Positions 17,521 through 24,553 of a stretch of 44,431 bases of DNA are shown here, piece after piece. The translations under genes and the position numbers were made by a program. Source of the DNA: Hansschlegelia zhihuaiae (GTDB lineage: Bacteria; Pseudomonadota; Alphaproteobacteria; Rhizobiales; Methylopilaceae); contig NZ_RYFI01000016.1 of assembly GCF_004103825.1 (NCBI RefSeq), positions 79,902-124,332 on the forward strand. Direction: 5' to 3'. How positions within the stretch are numbered: the stretch's first letter is position 1; each line of letters opens with the position of its first letter. The notes beneath the pieces were generated by a model. It was given only the letters and a program-made list of their open reading frames with translations, was not told where the DNA came from and made no database searches.

Positions 17521-19047
17521 ATGGACACTCTCCACCTGCTCGGGCGCGGCTTCGCCGAACTGTTCCAGATGAACGAGCTCCTGGCTCTGTTCATCGGCCT
17601 GATGTTCGGAATGCTGGTCTCAATCCTCCCGGGGCTCGGCCTCGTGATGGGCGTCGTGCTCGCATTGCCCTTCACCTATTCGATGGAGCTCGGACCGGCG
17701 ATCATTCTGCTCACCGCGATCTACATGTCCGGCACCTACGCCGGCTGCTTCACGGCGATCCTCTATCGCATCCCCGGCGAGCCCATGGACGTGCCTCTGC
17801 TCTGGGACGGATGGGGCATGACGAAGCGCGGCGAGGCCGCCAAGGCGCTCGGCTGGGCGCTGGTCGCGGCGCTGACCGGCGGCCTCGTCTCGACCATCGT
17901 CATGATCGCGCTCGCGGCGCCGCTCAAGAATCTGGCGCTCAGCTTCGGCGCGCCCGAATATTTCGCCGCCGTCTTCTTCGGCCTGACCACCGTGGTCGCG
18001 CTGGCCGGCAACTCCCTGCCGAACGCGCTGATCAGCCTGTGCCTCGGCCTCCTCGTGTCGACAGTCGGCATCGACGGCACCTACGGCGCCGAGAGGTTCA
18101 CCTTCGGCTTCACCGAGCTCATGAACGGCGTGCCCTATGTGATGGTGCTTGTCGGCATGTACGGCTACGGCGAAATTCTCTCAAAGCTCAGCCATGGATC
18201 GTCGCTCAAGGCGATTCCCGCCCAGGACAGCTTCACGACCCGGTTTCCAAGTTGGAACGAGCTCTGGGGCCTGCGCGCGACCTTCGCCCGCAGCACGGGC
18301 CTCGGCACTCTGCTGGGCCTCATTCCCGGCGCGGGGGCGACCATCTCGTCCTTCGTGGCCTACGGCGTCGAGAAGCAGTACGGCAAGCGTGGCGACAAAC
18401 TCGGCACCGGCATTCCCGAAGGCATCGTCGCTCCGCAGATCGCCTCGACGGCCTCCGTCGCCGGCCACATGGTGCCGCTGATGACGCTCGGCCTGCCGGG
18501 CAGCGGAGCCACCGCGGTCATCCTTGCGGCCTTCCTGCTGCAGGGCGTGCAGCCCGGGCCGTTCCTGTTCCAGAGCGAGGCCACCACACTCATCGTCTAC
18601 ACGATCATGGCGTCGATGTTCGCTTCGGTCATCGGCATGTGCCTGCTGGGTTATCTGTGGATCCCGCTGGTGGTGCGCGCGCTGCTCATCCCGACCGGCG
18701 TGCTGGCGGCGATCATCGTGATGCTGACGCTCGTCGGAGCGTTCGCGGACCGCAACAGCCTTTCGGACGTCTGGATCGTCGTCGTGTTCGGCGTGCTCGC
18801 CTGGATCCTCGACCGCTTCAAGATCCCGATCGCCCCGATGGTGCTGGGCGCGGTCCTCGGTCCGATGGCCGAGGACTCCTTCACGCGCAGCATGATCACG
18901 TTCCACGACGACTGGACGATCTTCTTCCGACAGCCGCTGAGCGGCACGCTCATGGGCCTCGCGCTGCTGTCGCTGGCGTTCCCGCTGCTCCGGGATCTGC
19001 TGACGCGGCTCTCGCGGTCCAAGCCGAAGCCGTTCGGAGCCGCTTAA
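17521..19047 (+). CDS. tctA: Tripartite tricarboxylate transporter large permease TctA
   Basis: 508 residues, the normal length for TctA, with about twelve hydrophobic segments. Diagnostic blocks include GLMFGMLVSILPGLGLVMGV at the N-terminus, YMSGTYAGCFTAILYRIPGEP, GTLLGLIPGAGATISSFVAYG near the middle and LMTLGLPGSGATAVILAAF. The two PG-containing segments probably form the re-entrant elements of the transport path. It starts 15 bases after tctB and closes the tct operon. A strong UUCG hairpin follows at 19084-19111. It imports the periplasmically captured carboxylate using an ion gradient. Confidence 0.93.
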   Translation: MDTLHLLGRGFAELFQMNELLALFIGLMFGMLVSILPGLGLVMGVVLALPFTYSMELGPAIILLTAIYMSGTYAGCFTAILYRIPGEPMDVPLLWDGWGMTKRGEAAKALGWALVAALTGGLVSTIVMIALAAPLKNLALSFGAPEYFAAVFFGLTTVVALAGNSLPNALISLCLGLLVSTVGIDGTYGAERFTFGFTELMNGVPYVMVLVGMYGYGEILSKLSHGSSLKAIPAQDSFTTRFPSWNELWGLRATFARSTGLGTLLGLIPGAGATISSFVAYGVEKQYGKRGDKLGTGIPEGIVAPQIASTASVAGHMVPLMTLGLPGSGATAVILAAFLLQGVQPGPFLFQSEATTLIVYTIMASMFASVIGMCLLGYLWIPLVVRALLIPTGVLAAIIVMLTLVGAFADRNSLSDVWIVVVFGVLAWILDRFKIPIAPMVLGAVLGPMAEDSFTRSMITFHDDWTIFFRQPLSGTLMGLALLSLAFPLLRDLLTRLSRSKPKPFGAA

Positions 19048-19083
19048 GCCCGATCGATACACCGCAAGTCTCTGAAAGACAAA

Positions 19084-19111
19084 CGGAACCGGCGTTTCGA
19101 CGCCGGTTCCG
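19084..19111 (+). terminator. Strong 12-bp hairpin with a UUCG loop after tctA
   Basis: CGGAACCGGCGT (19084-19095) and ACGCCGGTTCCG (19100-19111) are perfectly complementary and enclose TTCG, the unusually stable UUCG tetraloop in RNA. It begins 37 bases after the tctA stop. No T-run follows directly, so it may be an imperfect intrinsic terminator or a 3'-end stabiliser that separates tctCBA expression from the amidohydrolase operon. Confidence 0.6.
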
Positions 19112-19150
19112 CAAGACGCCGTTGCGCCTGCGAGCGGCAGTCAATTATAT

Positions 19151-19179
19151 AAAAAATGGAACTTGAAGTTCCGTTTTTT
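19151..19179. promoter_or_regulatory. Putative IclR operator before the amidohydrolase operon
   Basis: AAAAAATGGAAC (19151-19162) and GTTCCGTTTTTT (19168-19179) form a 12-base inverted repeat with one mismatch around TTGAA. The GGAAC/GTTCC core resembles known IclR-family operators. The site is 60 bases upstream of the amidohydrolase start and matches the site at 15828-15850 in core, spacing and T-run. An alternative reading is a weak intrinsic terminator, since a five-pair stem is followed by six T. Confidence 0.5.
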
Positions 19180-19239
19180 GAAGTTAGTATTGCGCCAGAC
19201 AGCGGATACCGATCCGCGCCAGCAGCCCGGAGGGAGCCC

Positions 19240-20316
19240 ATGAAAGTGCTCGACGCCGATGTCCACGAGAGCTTCGCGAGCATCAAGGATCTCGCTCCCT
19301 ATCTGCCGGAGCCCTATCGCGGCTGGATCGCGGGCGGCGCGTGGCGCGGCTTCAGCCAGCCCTTCGCCTACACCTCGCCCGGCCTCGGCAACCGTGCGGA
19401 TGTGCGAAGCAATGACGGGTCAGCCTCGGTGTCGGACTACGGGCTGATGCGCGACCAGCTGCTCGACGCCTACGATCTCTCGCACGCTGTGCTGACCGGC
19501 TATTTCTATCCGACCGGCCTAAAGCTCCAATACGGCTTCGCGACCGCGCTCGCGGCCGCCTACAACGACTACGTGGCCGAGCACTGGCTCGCGAAGGACC
19601 CCCGCTTCATCGGCAGCGTCCAGGTCAATGCGCGCGACCCCGAGGCCGCGGCCCGCGAGATCGACCGGATGGCCGCCCATCCGCAGGTCCGGCAGGTGCT
19701 GCTGCCGGTCGTCGACGACATCGCCTATGGCCACCCGGTCTACCGACCGATCTTCGAGGCCGCCGACCGCAACCGCCTGATGGTCGCGTTCCACCACACG
19801 ACCTTCGCCCAAGGCCCTTATGGCATGGGACTGCATTACATGGAGCGGCACGCGCTGCTGCCGCTCGCGATGATGCCGCAGGTCATCAGCCTGATCGCGA
19901 ACGGCGTGTTCGACGCCTATCCCAACCTGCGCTTCATGATCCTTGAGGGCGGCTTCAGCTGGCTGCCCCATGTGATGTGGCGGCTCGACCGTGAGTATCG
20001 GCAGGGGCGGGTCGAGGTCCCCTGGATCAAGAAACTGCCGAGCCAGCACTGCCGCGAACGGCTTCGCCTGTCGACCCAGCCGACCGAGGACATCTCCGGC
20101 GACCAATGGATGAAGCTCATCGATCTGATGGGCACCGACGACGTGCTGGTGTTCTCGACCGACTATCCGCATTTCGACTTCGACGACCCGAACGCCGCGA
20201 TCCCACGGGTCCTGCCGGAGTCGACGCGCGAGAAGATCCTCTGGAAGAACGCGGCGGAGTTCTACGGCGTCAGCGACGACCCGCGCTCCGAGCGCTCCCT
20301 CGAAGCGGCGGAATAA
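19240..20316 (+). CDS. Amidohydrolase-related (amidohydrolase 2) metal-dependent enzyme
   Basis: 358 residues from ATG 19240, preceded by GGAGGGA. The N-terminus [10 protein letters not shown] carries the first metal-site region; many relatives have HxH here, whereas this one has DVH. Later come [28 protein letters not shown] with its His pair, [18 protein letters not shown] and the closing [10 protein letters not shown] with the final Asp. This family includes decarboxylases and hydrolases of aromatic acids, such as aminocarboxymuconate and resorcylate decarboxylases. It leads a tightly packed rightward operon of electron-transfer proteins. A C-C or C-N bond cleaving step in aromatic or heterocyclic breakdown is the likely role; the substrate is unknown. 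Confidence 0.85.
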   Translation: MKVLDADVHESFASIKDLAPYLPEPYRGWIAGGAWRGFSQPFAYTSPGLGNRADVRSNDGSASVSDYGLMRDQLLDAYDLSHAVLTGYFYPTGLKLQYGFATALAAAYNDYVAEHWLAKDPRFIGSVQVNARDPEAAAREIDRMAAHPQVRQVLLPVVDDIAYGHPVYRPIFEAADRNRLMVAFHHTTFAQGPYGMGLHYMERHALLPLAMMPQVISLIANGVFDAYPNLRFMILEGGFSWLPHVMWRLDREYRQGRVEVPWIKKLPSQHCRERLRLSTQPTEDISGDQWMKLIDLMGTDDVLVFSTDYPHFDFDDPNAAIPRVLPESTREKILWKNAAEFYGVSDDPRSERSLEAAE

Positions 20317-20320
20317 GGCC

Positions 20321-20686
20321 GTGGCGCGTCATTCCGTGTGCAAGGTCGCCGACGTCGCGGTCGGCGCCCTGACCGAGGTCAAGGTCGGCCGCTCGCCGAT
20401 CGTGCTGTCGCGGCTGCCCTCCGGCGAGATCCGTGCGGTCGGGGGCCGTTGCCCCCATCAGGGCGCGGCGCTGCGCTTCGGCTGCGTGTCGGGCACGACC
20501 GGCTCGGACACGCCGAACGAGCTCACCTATGGCTGCGAAGGCGAAATCCTCCGCTGCCCGTGGCACGGCTTCGAGTTCTCGCTGCGCGACGGCCTGCCGA
20601 CCACGCCGGACTCCGAGTCTCTCACGTTGCGGCTCAGGATGTATGAGGTCGAGGTGGACGGCGACGAGGTCGTGGTCGTCACATGA
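20321..20686 (+). CDS. Rieske [2Fe-2S] ferredoxin-like protein with a long cluster loop
   Basis: 121 residues from a GTG start at 20321, four bases after the amidohydrolase stop; the stop overlaps the next start as ATGA. Both cluster-binding motifs are present: CPHQGAAL near residue 44 and CPWHGFEFSL near 82. The segment between them is about 35 residues, roughly twice the usual length of soluble Rieske ferredoxins, and contains two further cysteines (FGCVSG and TYGCEG). The protein probably carries electrons from the adjacent reductase. Stand-alone Rieske proteins of this shape occur beside amidohydrolases in catabolic operons. No oxygenase alpha subunit is encoded alongside. Confidence 0.85.
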   Translation: MARHSVCKVADVAVGALTEVKVGRSPIVLSRLPSGEIRAVGGRCPHQGAALRFGCVSGTTGSDTPNELTYGCEGEILRCPWHGFEFSLRDGLPTTPDSESLTLRLRMYEVEVDGDEVVVVT

Positions 20687-21729
20687 TCGAGGTCACGGTC
20701 GAGGATCGGGCCGGCGGGCGCACCCGCTTCGCCGCGCGGCCCGGCGAGCGTCTGCTGCACGCCGGATTGGCCGCCGGCCTTGGCCTGCCTTACGAATGCG
20801 CGACCGGCACCTGCGGAAGCTGCAGGGCGACGGTGACGGAGGGCGACGTCGGGAGCCTGTGGGCCGACGCGCCGGGCCGCCGGGTTTGCCGCCGTCCTGG
20901 CGAAATCCTGATGTGCCAGAGCGCGGCCGCCGGCGGCGCGCTTTCGCTCAAGCTTCCGACGGCGTTCCGTGACCGTCGCGAGCCGGAGTGCCGCTCTCTC
21001 AGCGGCCGGCTGTCCTCGTTCCGCCGCTTCACCGCGGAGATCGGGACCTTTTCCGTCGAGCTCGACGAGCCGGTCGAGCACCTGCCGGGACAGTTCGCGC
21101 TGATCTCGGCGCCCGGGGTCGAGGGGCCGCGGGCCTATTCCATGACCGGCAATCCGTCGACCGAGCCTCGTCTCGATTTCCTCGCACGACTGAGCGGGCC
21201 GGGGAAATTGACGCCGCGTCTGTTCTCGAACGCCCTCGAGGGGCGCGAGGTCGAAGTGTTCGGCCCGCTCGGCCGTGCAGCGCTTCGACCTGAGGATGAC
21301 AGGCCCTTCGTCGCGATCGCCGGCGGGTCCGGGGTCGCGGGCATGCTTTCGATCGTCGAGGCGGCGCTGGCGCGGGGCCATTTCGACCGTCACCCGTCAC
21401 GGCTGGTGTTTGGCCTGCGCAGCATGGAGGGCAGCTACCTGCTCGACCGGCTGTCCGAGTTCGTTCGGCTGTCCGGCGGCCTGTTCCGCACGACGGTCGC
21501 GTTCTCCGACGAGGCGCCGGACCCGGAGTTCGAGGCGATCTTTCCCGACCTCGAATTCACGACGGGGTACGTGCACGACGTCGTCCGGTCGGGGCTCAGC
21601 TCGATCTCGGCCGATCGGCCGATCTGCTTCGTCGCCGGCCCGCCCCCGATGGTGGACGCGACGATGCGCATGCTGGTGGTGGAGGGCAAGGTCAGCCCGG
21701 CGGAGATCCGGTTTGACCGCTTCGGATGA
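20683..21729 (+). CDS. Ferredoxin/FAD/NAD(P)H oxidoreductase (oxygenase reductase component)
   Basis: 348 residues. An N-terminal plant-type ferredoxin domain (about 1-90) carries CATGTCGSC and a fourth Cys in ILMCQSA, the [2Fe-2S] ligands. A flavin domain follows with PGQFALISAP and RAYSMTGNP, the FAD-binding RxYS pattern. The NAD(P) domain has FVAIAGGSGVAGMLSI and closes with CFVAGPPPMVDATMR. This is the architecture of reductases such as BenC, XylZ and DmpP, which pass electrons from NADH through FAD and the cluster to an oxygenase or Rieske ferredoxin. It overlaps the preceding Rieske gene (ATGA), and the following Rieske gene starts inside its end. The three should form one electron chain. 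Confidence 0.92.
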   Translation: MIEVTVEDRAGGRTRFAARPGERLLHAGLAAGLGLPYECATGTCGSCRATVTEGDVGSLWADAPGRRVCRRPGEILMCQSAAAGGALSLKLPTAFRDRREPECRSLSGRLSSFRRFTAEIGTFSVELDEPVEHLPGQFALISAPGVEGPRAYSMTGNPSTEPRLDFLARLSGPGKLTPRLFSNALEGREVEVFGPLGRAALRPEDDRPFVAIAGGSGVAGMLSIVEAALARGHFDRHPSRLVFGLRSMEGSYLLDRLSEFVRLSGGLFRTTVAFSDEAPDPEFEAIFPDLEFTTGYVHDVVRSGLSSISADRPICFVAGPPPMVDATMRMLVVEGKVSPAEIRFDRFG

Positions 21730-22042
21730 TTTCGCCTGGGAGCCGCTCGACGACGTCGACGATCTCGAGGTCGGCGACCGCAGAGAGCTCAGCCTCGCAA
21801 GCGGCAAGCTTGTCCTGGTGATGCGCACCGAGACGGGCCTCCACGCCTCCTGCGCCGACTGCCCGCATCAGGACACGCCGCTCGCCGAGGGCATGCTCGA
21901 CGGCTCCGTGCTGACCTGCCCGCTGCACTTCTGGCAGTGGGACGTGACGACGGGCGAGCCGCTGGGCGTCGCGGAGCTGCCGCTCGAGATCTTCGAGCTC
22001 AAGCAGGAGGACGGCCGATGGTGGATTGGAATGAGACGTTGA
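21713..22042 (+). CDS. Second Rieske ferredoxin, toluene-monooxygenase TmoC-like
   Basis: 109 residues if the TTG at 21713 is the start, which has GGAG upstream and overlaps the reductase gene by 17 bases; there is no in-frame ATG before the domain. The ligand motifs are CPHQDTPLAEG and CPLHFWQWDVTTGEPLG with normal spacing. The CPLHFWQWD form is that of TmoC/T4moC-type ferredoxins serving diiron monooxygenases, distinct from the CPWHGFEF form of the other Rieske protein here. The flanking text (LEIFELKQEDGRWWIGM) fits a compact ferredoxin. It probably feeds an oxygenase encoded elsewhere, because none is present nearby. Confidence 0.82.
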   Translation: MTASDDFAWEPLDDVDDLEVGDRRELSLASGKLVLVMRTETGLHASCADCPHQDTPLAEGMLDGSVLTCPLHFWQWDVTTGEPLGVAELPLEIFELKQEDGRWWIGMRR

Positions 22043-22052
22043 GGGACGCAGC

Positions 22053-23042
22053 ATGAGAGCCGTCCAGATCGCGGCCTTCGGCGGCGCGGATGCGCTCACG
22101 CTGACGGAGACCGAGGCGCCCCGTCCGGGACCGGGAGAGGCGCTGGTCCGCGTCTCGCGAGCAGGCGTCAATTTCATAGACGTGTATATGCGCAGCGGGG
22201 TCTATGCGCGATCCGACACCTACCGGACGCCGCTCCCCATGACGATCGGCATGGAGGGCGCGGGCGTCGTCGAAGCCGTCGGCGACGGCGTCTCCGACTG
22301 GGCCTCCGGCGCGCGCGTGGCCTACTGCCTGTCGCGCGGCTCCTACGCGGAGTACGCCGTCGTCCCGGCCTGGCGGCTCGTTCCGGTGCCCGAATCGGTG
22401 AGCTTCGAGCAGGCCGCGGCGCTGATGCTCCAGGGCTCGACCGCTCATTACCTGACGCATTCGGCCTATCGGCTCCGCCCGGGCGACGTCTGCCTCGTTC
22501 ACGCCGGCGCCGGCGGCGTCGGGCAGATCCTGATTCAGCTCGCGAAGCTCCGGGGCGCGACGGTGATCGCGACGGTCGGCTCCCCCGAGAAGGCGAAGAT
22601 CGCGACGGCGCGCGGCGCGGATCACTGCATCCTCTATCGCGAGGAGGATTTTCAGGCGCGCGTGAGGGAGATCACCGGCGGTTCGTGCGTCCATGTAGCC
22701 TACGACTCCGTCGGCAAGGACACGATCCACAGGAGCATCCGGTGCGTCAGGCGTCGCGGGCTCTGTGTTCTGTTCGGGGCGAGTTCTGGGATCGTGCCAT
22801 CGATCGAGCCGATCGAGCTCGCCGAGGCCGGGTCGGTCTTCTTCACCCGGCCGCACCTCGCCGACTACATGGCCGACTCGGACGAGATCCGCGGGCGCGC
22901 GCGAGACCTGTTCGCGGCCGTCGAAGCAGGCAGGCTCGATCCCGTCATCCAGGAGGCGCTGCCGCTCGAAGCCGCAGCGCGAGCCCACCGAATGCTCGAG
23001 GCGCGGGAGACGCGAGGCAAGATCGTTCTCGCGGTCGCATGA
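22053..23042 (+). CDS. NADPH:quinone oxidoreductase-like zinc-free MDR enzyme
   Basis: 329 residues. The N-terminal catalytic domain has RVSRAGVNFIDVYMRSGVYA, the quinone-reductase signature region, and GMEGAGVVEAVG. The Rossmann part has VHAGAGGVGQILIQLAKLRG, a typical NADPH site. Zinc-ligand cysteines and histidines of alcohol dehydrogenases are absent. It starts ten bases after the second Rieske gene. Members reduce quinones or activated double bonds with NADPH. In this operon it could reduce an unsaturated or quinone intermediate of aromatic degradation. The C-terminus GKIVLAVA is intact. Confidence 0.9.
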   Translation: MRAVQIAAFGGADALTLTETEAPRPGPGEALVRVSRAGVNFIDVYMRSGVYARSDTYRTPLPMTIGMEGAGVVEAVGDGVSDWASGARVAYCLSRGSYAEYAVVPAWRLVPVPESVSFEQAAALMLQGSTAHYLTHSAYRLRPGDVCLVHAGAGGVGQILIQLAKLRGATVIATVGSPEKAKIATARGADHCILYREEDFQARVREITGGSCVHVAYDSVGKDTIHRSIRCVRRRGLCVLFGASSGIVPSIEPIELAEAGSVFFTRPHLADYMADSDEIRGRARDLFAAVEAGRLDPVIQEALPLEAAARAHRMLEARETRGKIVLAVA

Positions 23043-23081
23043 CGCGCGGATCGGGATCGCCTCGGGATGATGGAGATGACG

Positions 23082-23699
23082 ATGAAGCTGCTGGGACGGG
23101 CCGACTCGCTGAACGTTCGCAAGGCGCTGTGGGGCCTTGCCGAGCTCGGCCTCACGGCGGAGCGCGAGGACCGGGGCGGCCCCTTCGGGGGGACCGACAC
23201 GGAAGACTATCTGTCGCTCAATCCGAATGGCCTGGTTCCGACCCTGATCGATGGCGAGACCGTCGTCTGGGAGTCCAACACGATCCTGCGCTATCTCGGC
23301 GAGCGCTCCGGGCCGACGGTCTTTTCGGGGCGCGATCCGGCGGAGCGCGCGGCGATCGGCGAATGGATGGACTGGCAGCTCGGCGCGCTCAATCCGCCGC
23401 TTCAGACCGTCTTCATCCAGTTGGTCCGGTTGAATGAGGATCGTCGTGACGCGGCGAGGACCGCCGCGGCTCTCGACGACGTCCACAAGCAGCTCGCGGT
23501 GCTCGGCCGGTCGCTGCCGTCCGACGGCCCGCTGCTGGGCGCCGACGTCACCGCCGCCGACGTCGCCCTCGGCGTGATGCTGCACCGCTACTATGCCCTC
23601 GTCGCAGAGCCAAAGGCGGACGATCGCGTCGCGCGGTATCACGCGAGGCTTGCCGGCAGGCCGGGGTTCGCTGCGCATGTCGCGATCGGAAAGCCCTGA
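23082..23699 (+). CDS. Glutathione S-transferase family protein
   Basis: 205 residues from ATG 23082, which has GGAG six bases upstream; in-frame ATGs at 23067, 23070 and 23076 give slightly longer forms. The thioredoxin-like N-domain begins KLLGRADSLNVRKALW with Ser in the position that usually activates glutathione. It continues with NPNGLVPTLIDG (cis-proline) and the glutathione-binding WESNTILRYLGE. The helical C-domain includes the capping segment LGADVTAADVALGVMLHR. In catabolic operons such proteins act as isomerases of maleyl-type compounds, dehalogenases or ether-cleaving enzymes. It follows the quinone oxidoreductase on the same strand. The specific role is not deducible. Confidence 0.88.
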   Translation: MKLLGRADSLNVRKALWGLAELGLTAEREDRGGPFGGTDTEDYLSLNPNGLVPTLIDGETVVWESNTILRYLGERSGPTVFSGRDPAERAAIGEWMDWQLGALNPPLQTVFIQLVRLNEDRRDAARTAAALDDVHKQLAVLGRSLPSDGPLLGADVTAADVALGVMLHRYYALVAEPKADDRVARYHARLAGRPGFAAHVAIGKP

Positions 23700-23704
23700 C
23701 GGCC

Positions 23705-24448
23705 GTGACGATCCCGTGGGAATTAGCGGCGGCCGGCGGCCTGTTTGTCGCGATCGCTTCCTTTTTCCGCGGACTGACGGGCTTTGGGTTCGCCATTGTG
23801 GCGACGCCATTGCTCGCGCTCGTACTGCCGCCGGCTCTCGCCGTCCCCATAGTCCTCGCGCTGCAGATCCCGGCCGGAATTCAAACCGCTGCGTCGGACT
23901 GGCCTGACACCGACCTTCGCGCCGCCTCGCTCGCCTGTCTCGGCGGGCTGCCCGCCATACTGCCCGGCCTCTGGCTTGTCTCCGCCCTGCCCGCCGAGAC
24001 GATGCGTCTTGTCGTCGGCGTCGTCGTCATCCTTTCGACCGTCCTCCTGTCCTTCGGCTTCCGCCTCGGCCGCGGTCCGCGGACTCACGAGCTGCTCGGG
24101 TCCGGCGCTATGAGCGGCTTCCTGATGGGGGCCGTGGCCATGGCGGGGCCGCCGGTGATCGTCCTGCTGCTCGCGTCCGACTGGGCGGCGAGACGATGCC
24201 GCGCGACGCTTTCGCTGGTGTTCTTCATGCTCGGCTGCGCGACCTTCGCGCTCGGTCTCGCGAATGGCGTCGTCACGCTTCAAAGCCTCATTTTGGCCGC
24301 GCTCTACGCTCCGGGCCTGTTCGCGGGTCAGTCGCTTGGCGGAACGCTGTTCTCCCGGATCGATGGCCGCCGCTATCGCGCGGTCTCACTCGCGACCGTG
24401 GCCGCGACCGGTTTCTTCGTGGTGATCCGAGGGCTCGCCGGGCATTGA
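23705..24448 (+). CDS. TauE/SafE (TSUP) family membrane exporter
   Basis: 247 residues from a GTG at 23705, five bases after the GST stop. About eight hydrophobic segments are visible, in two similar halves. The first carries FFRGLTGFGFAIVATPLLALVLPP, the family repeat with a conserved Gly/Phe pattern; the second has GSGAMSGFLMGAVAMAGPPVIVLLL. TSUP proteins move small anions such as sulfite, sulfoacetate or organic acids across the inner membrane. As the last gene of the amidohydrolase-ferredoxin operon it may export a by-product or import the substrate. The direction and ligand cannot be read from sequence. Confidence 0.87.
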   Translation: MTIPWELAAAGGLFVAIASFFRGLTGFGFAIVATPLLALVLPPALAVPIVLALQIPAGIQTAASDWPDTDLRAASLACLGGLPAILPGLWLVSALPAETMRLVVGVVVILSTVLLSFGFRLGRGPRTHELLGSGAMSGFLMGAVAMAGPPVIVLLLASDWAARRCRATLSLVFFMLGCATFALGLANGVVTLQSLILAALYAPGLFAGQSLGGTLFSRIDGRRYRAVSLATVAATGFFVVIRGLAGH

Positions 24449-24553
24449 AGCCGATCGAGCGAAACGCGTCGAGCCGCCTTTCGCGATCCTCACGCCAGCG
24501 CGCGGGTCATCGATCAGCGCCTTCCCCGCGCCTCGTCGCGGACGCGCCCTGCC

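Noticed and set aside
21999-23810. A 603-codon open frame on the minus strand across the quinone oxidoreductase and GST genes
   Set aside because: Its translation is arginine- and alanine-rich without domains, and the opposite strand encodes two clear enzymes. Long antisense frames are common in high-GC DNA.
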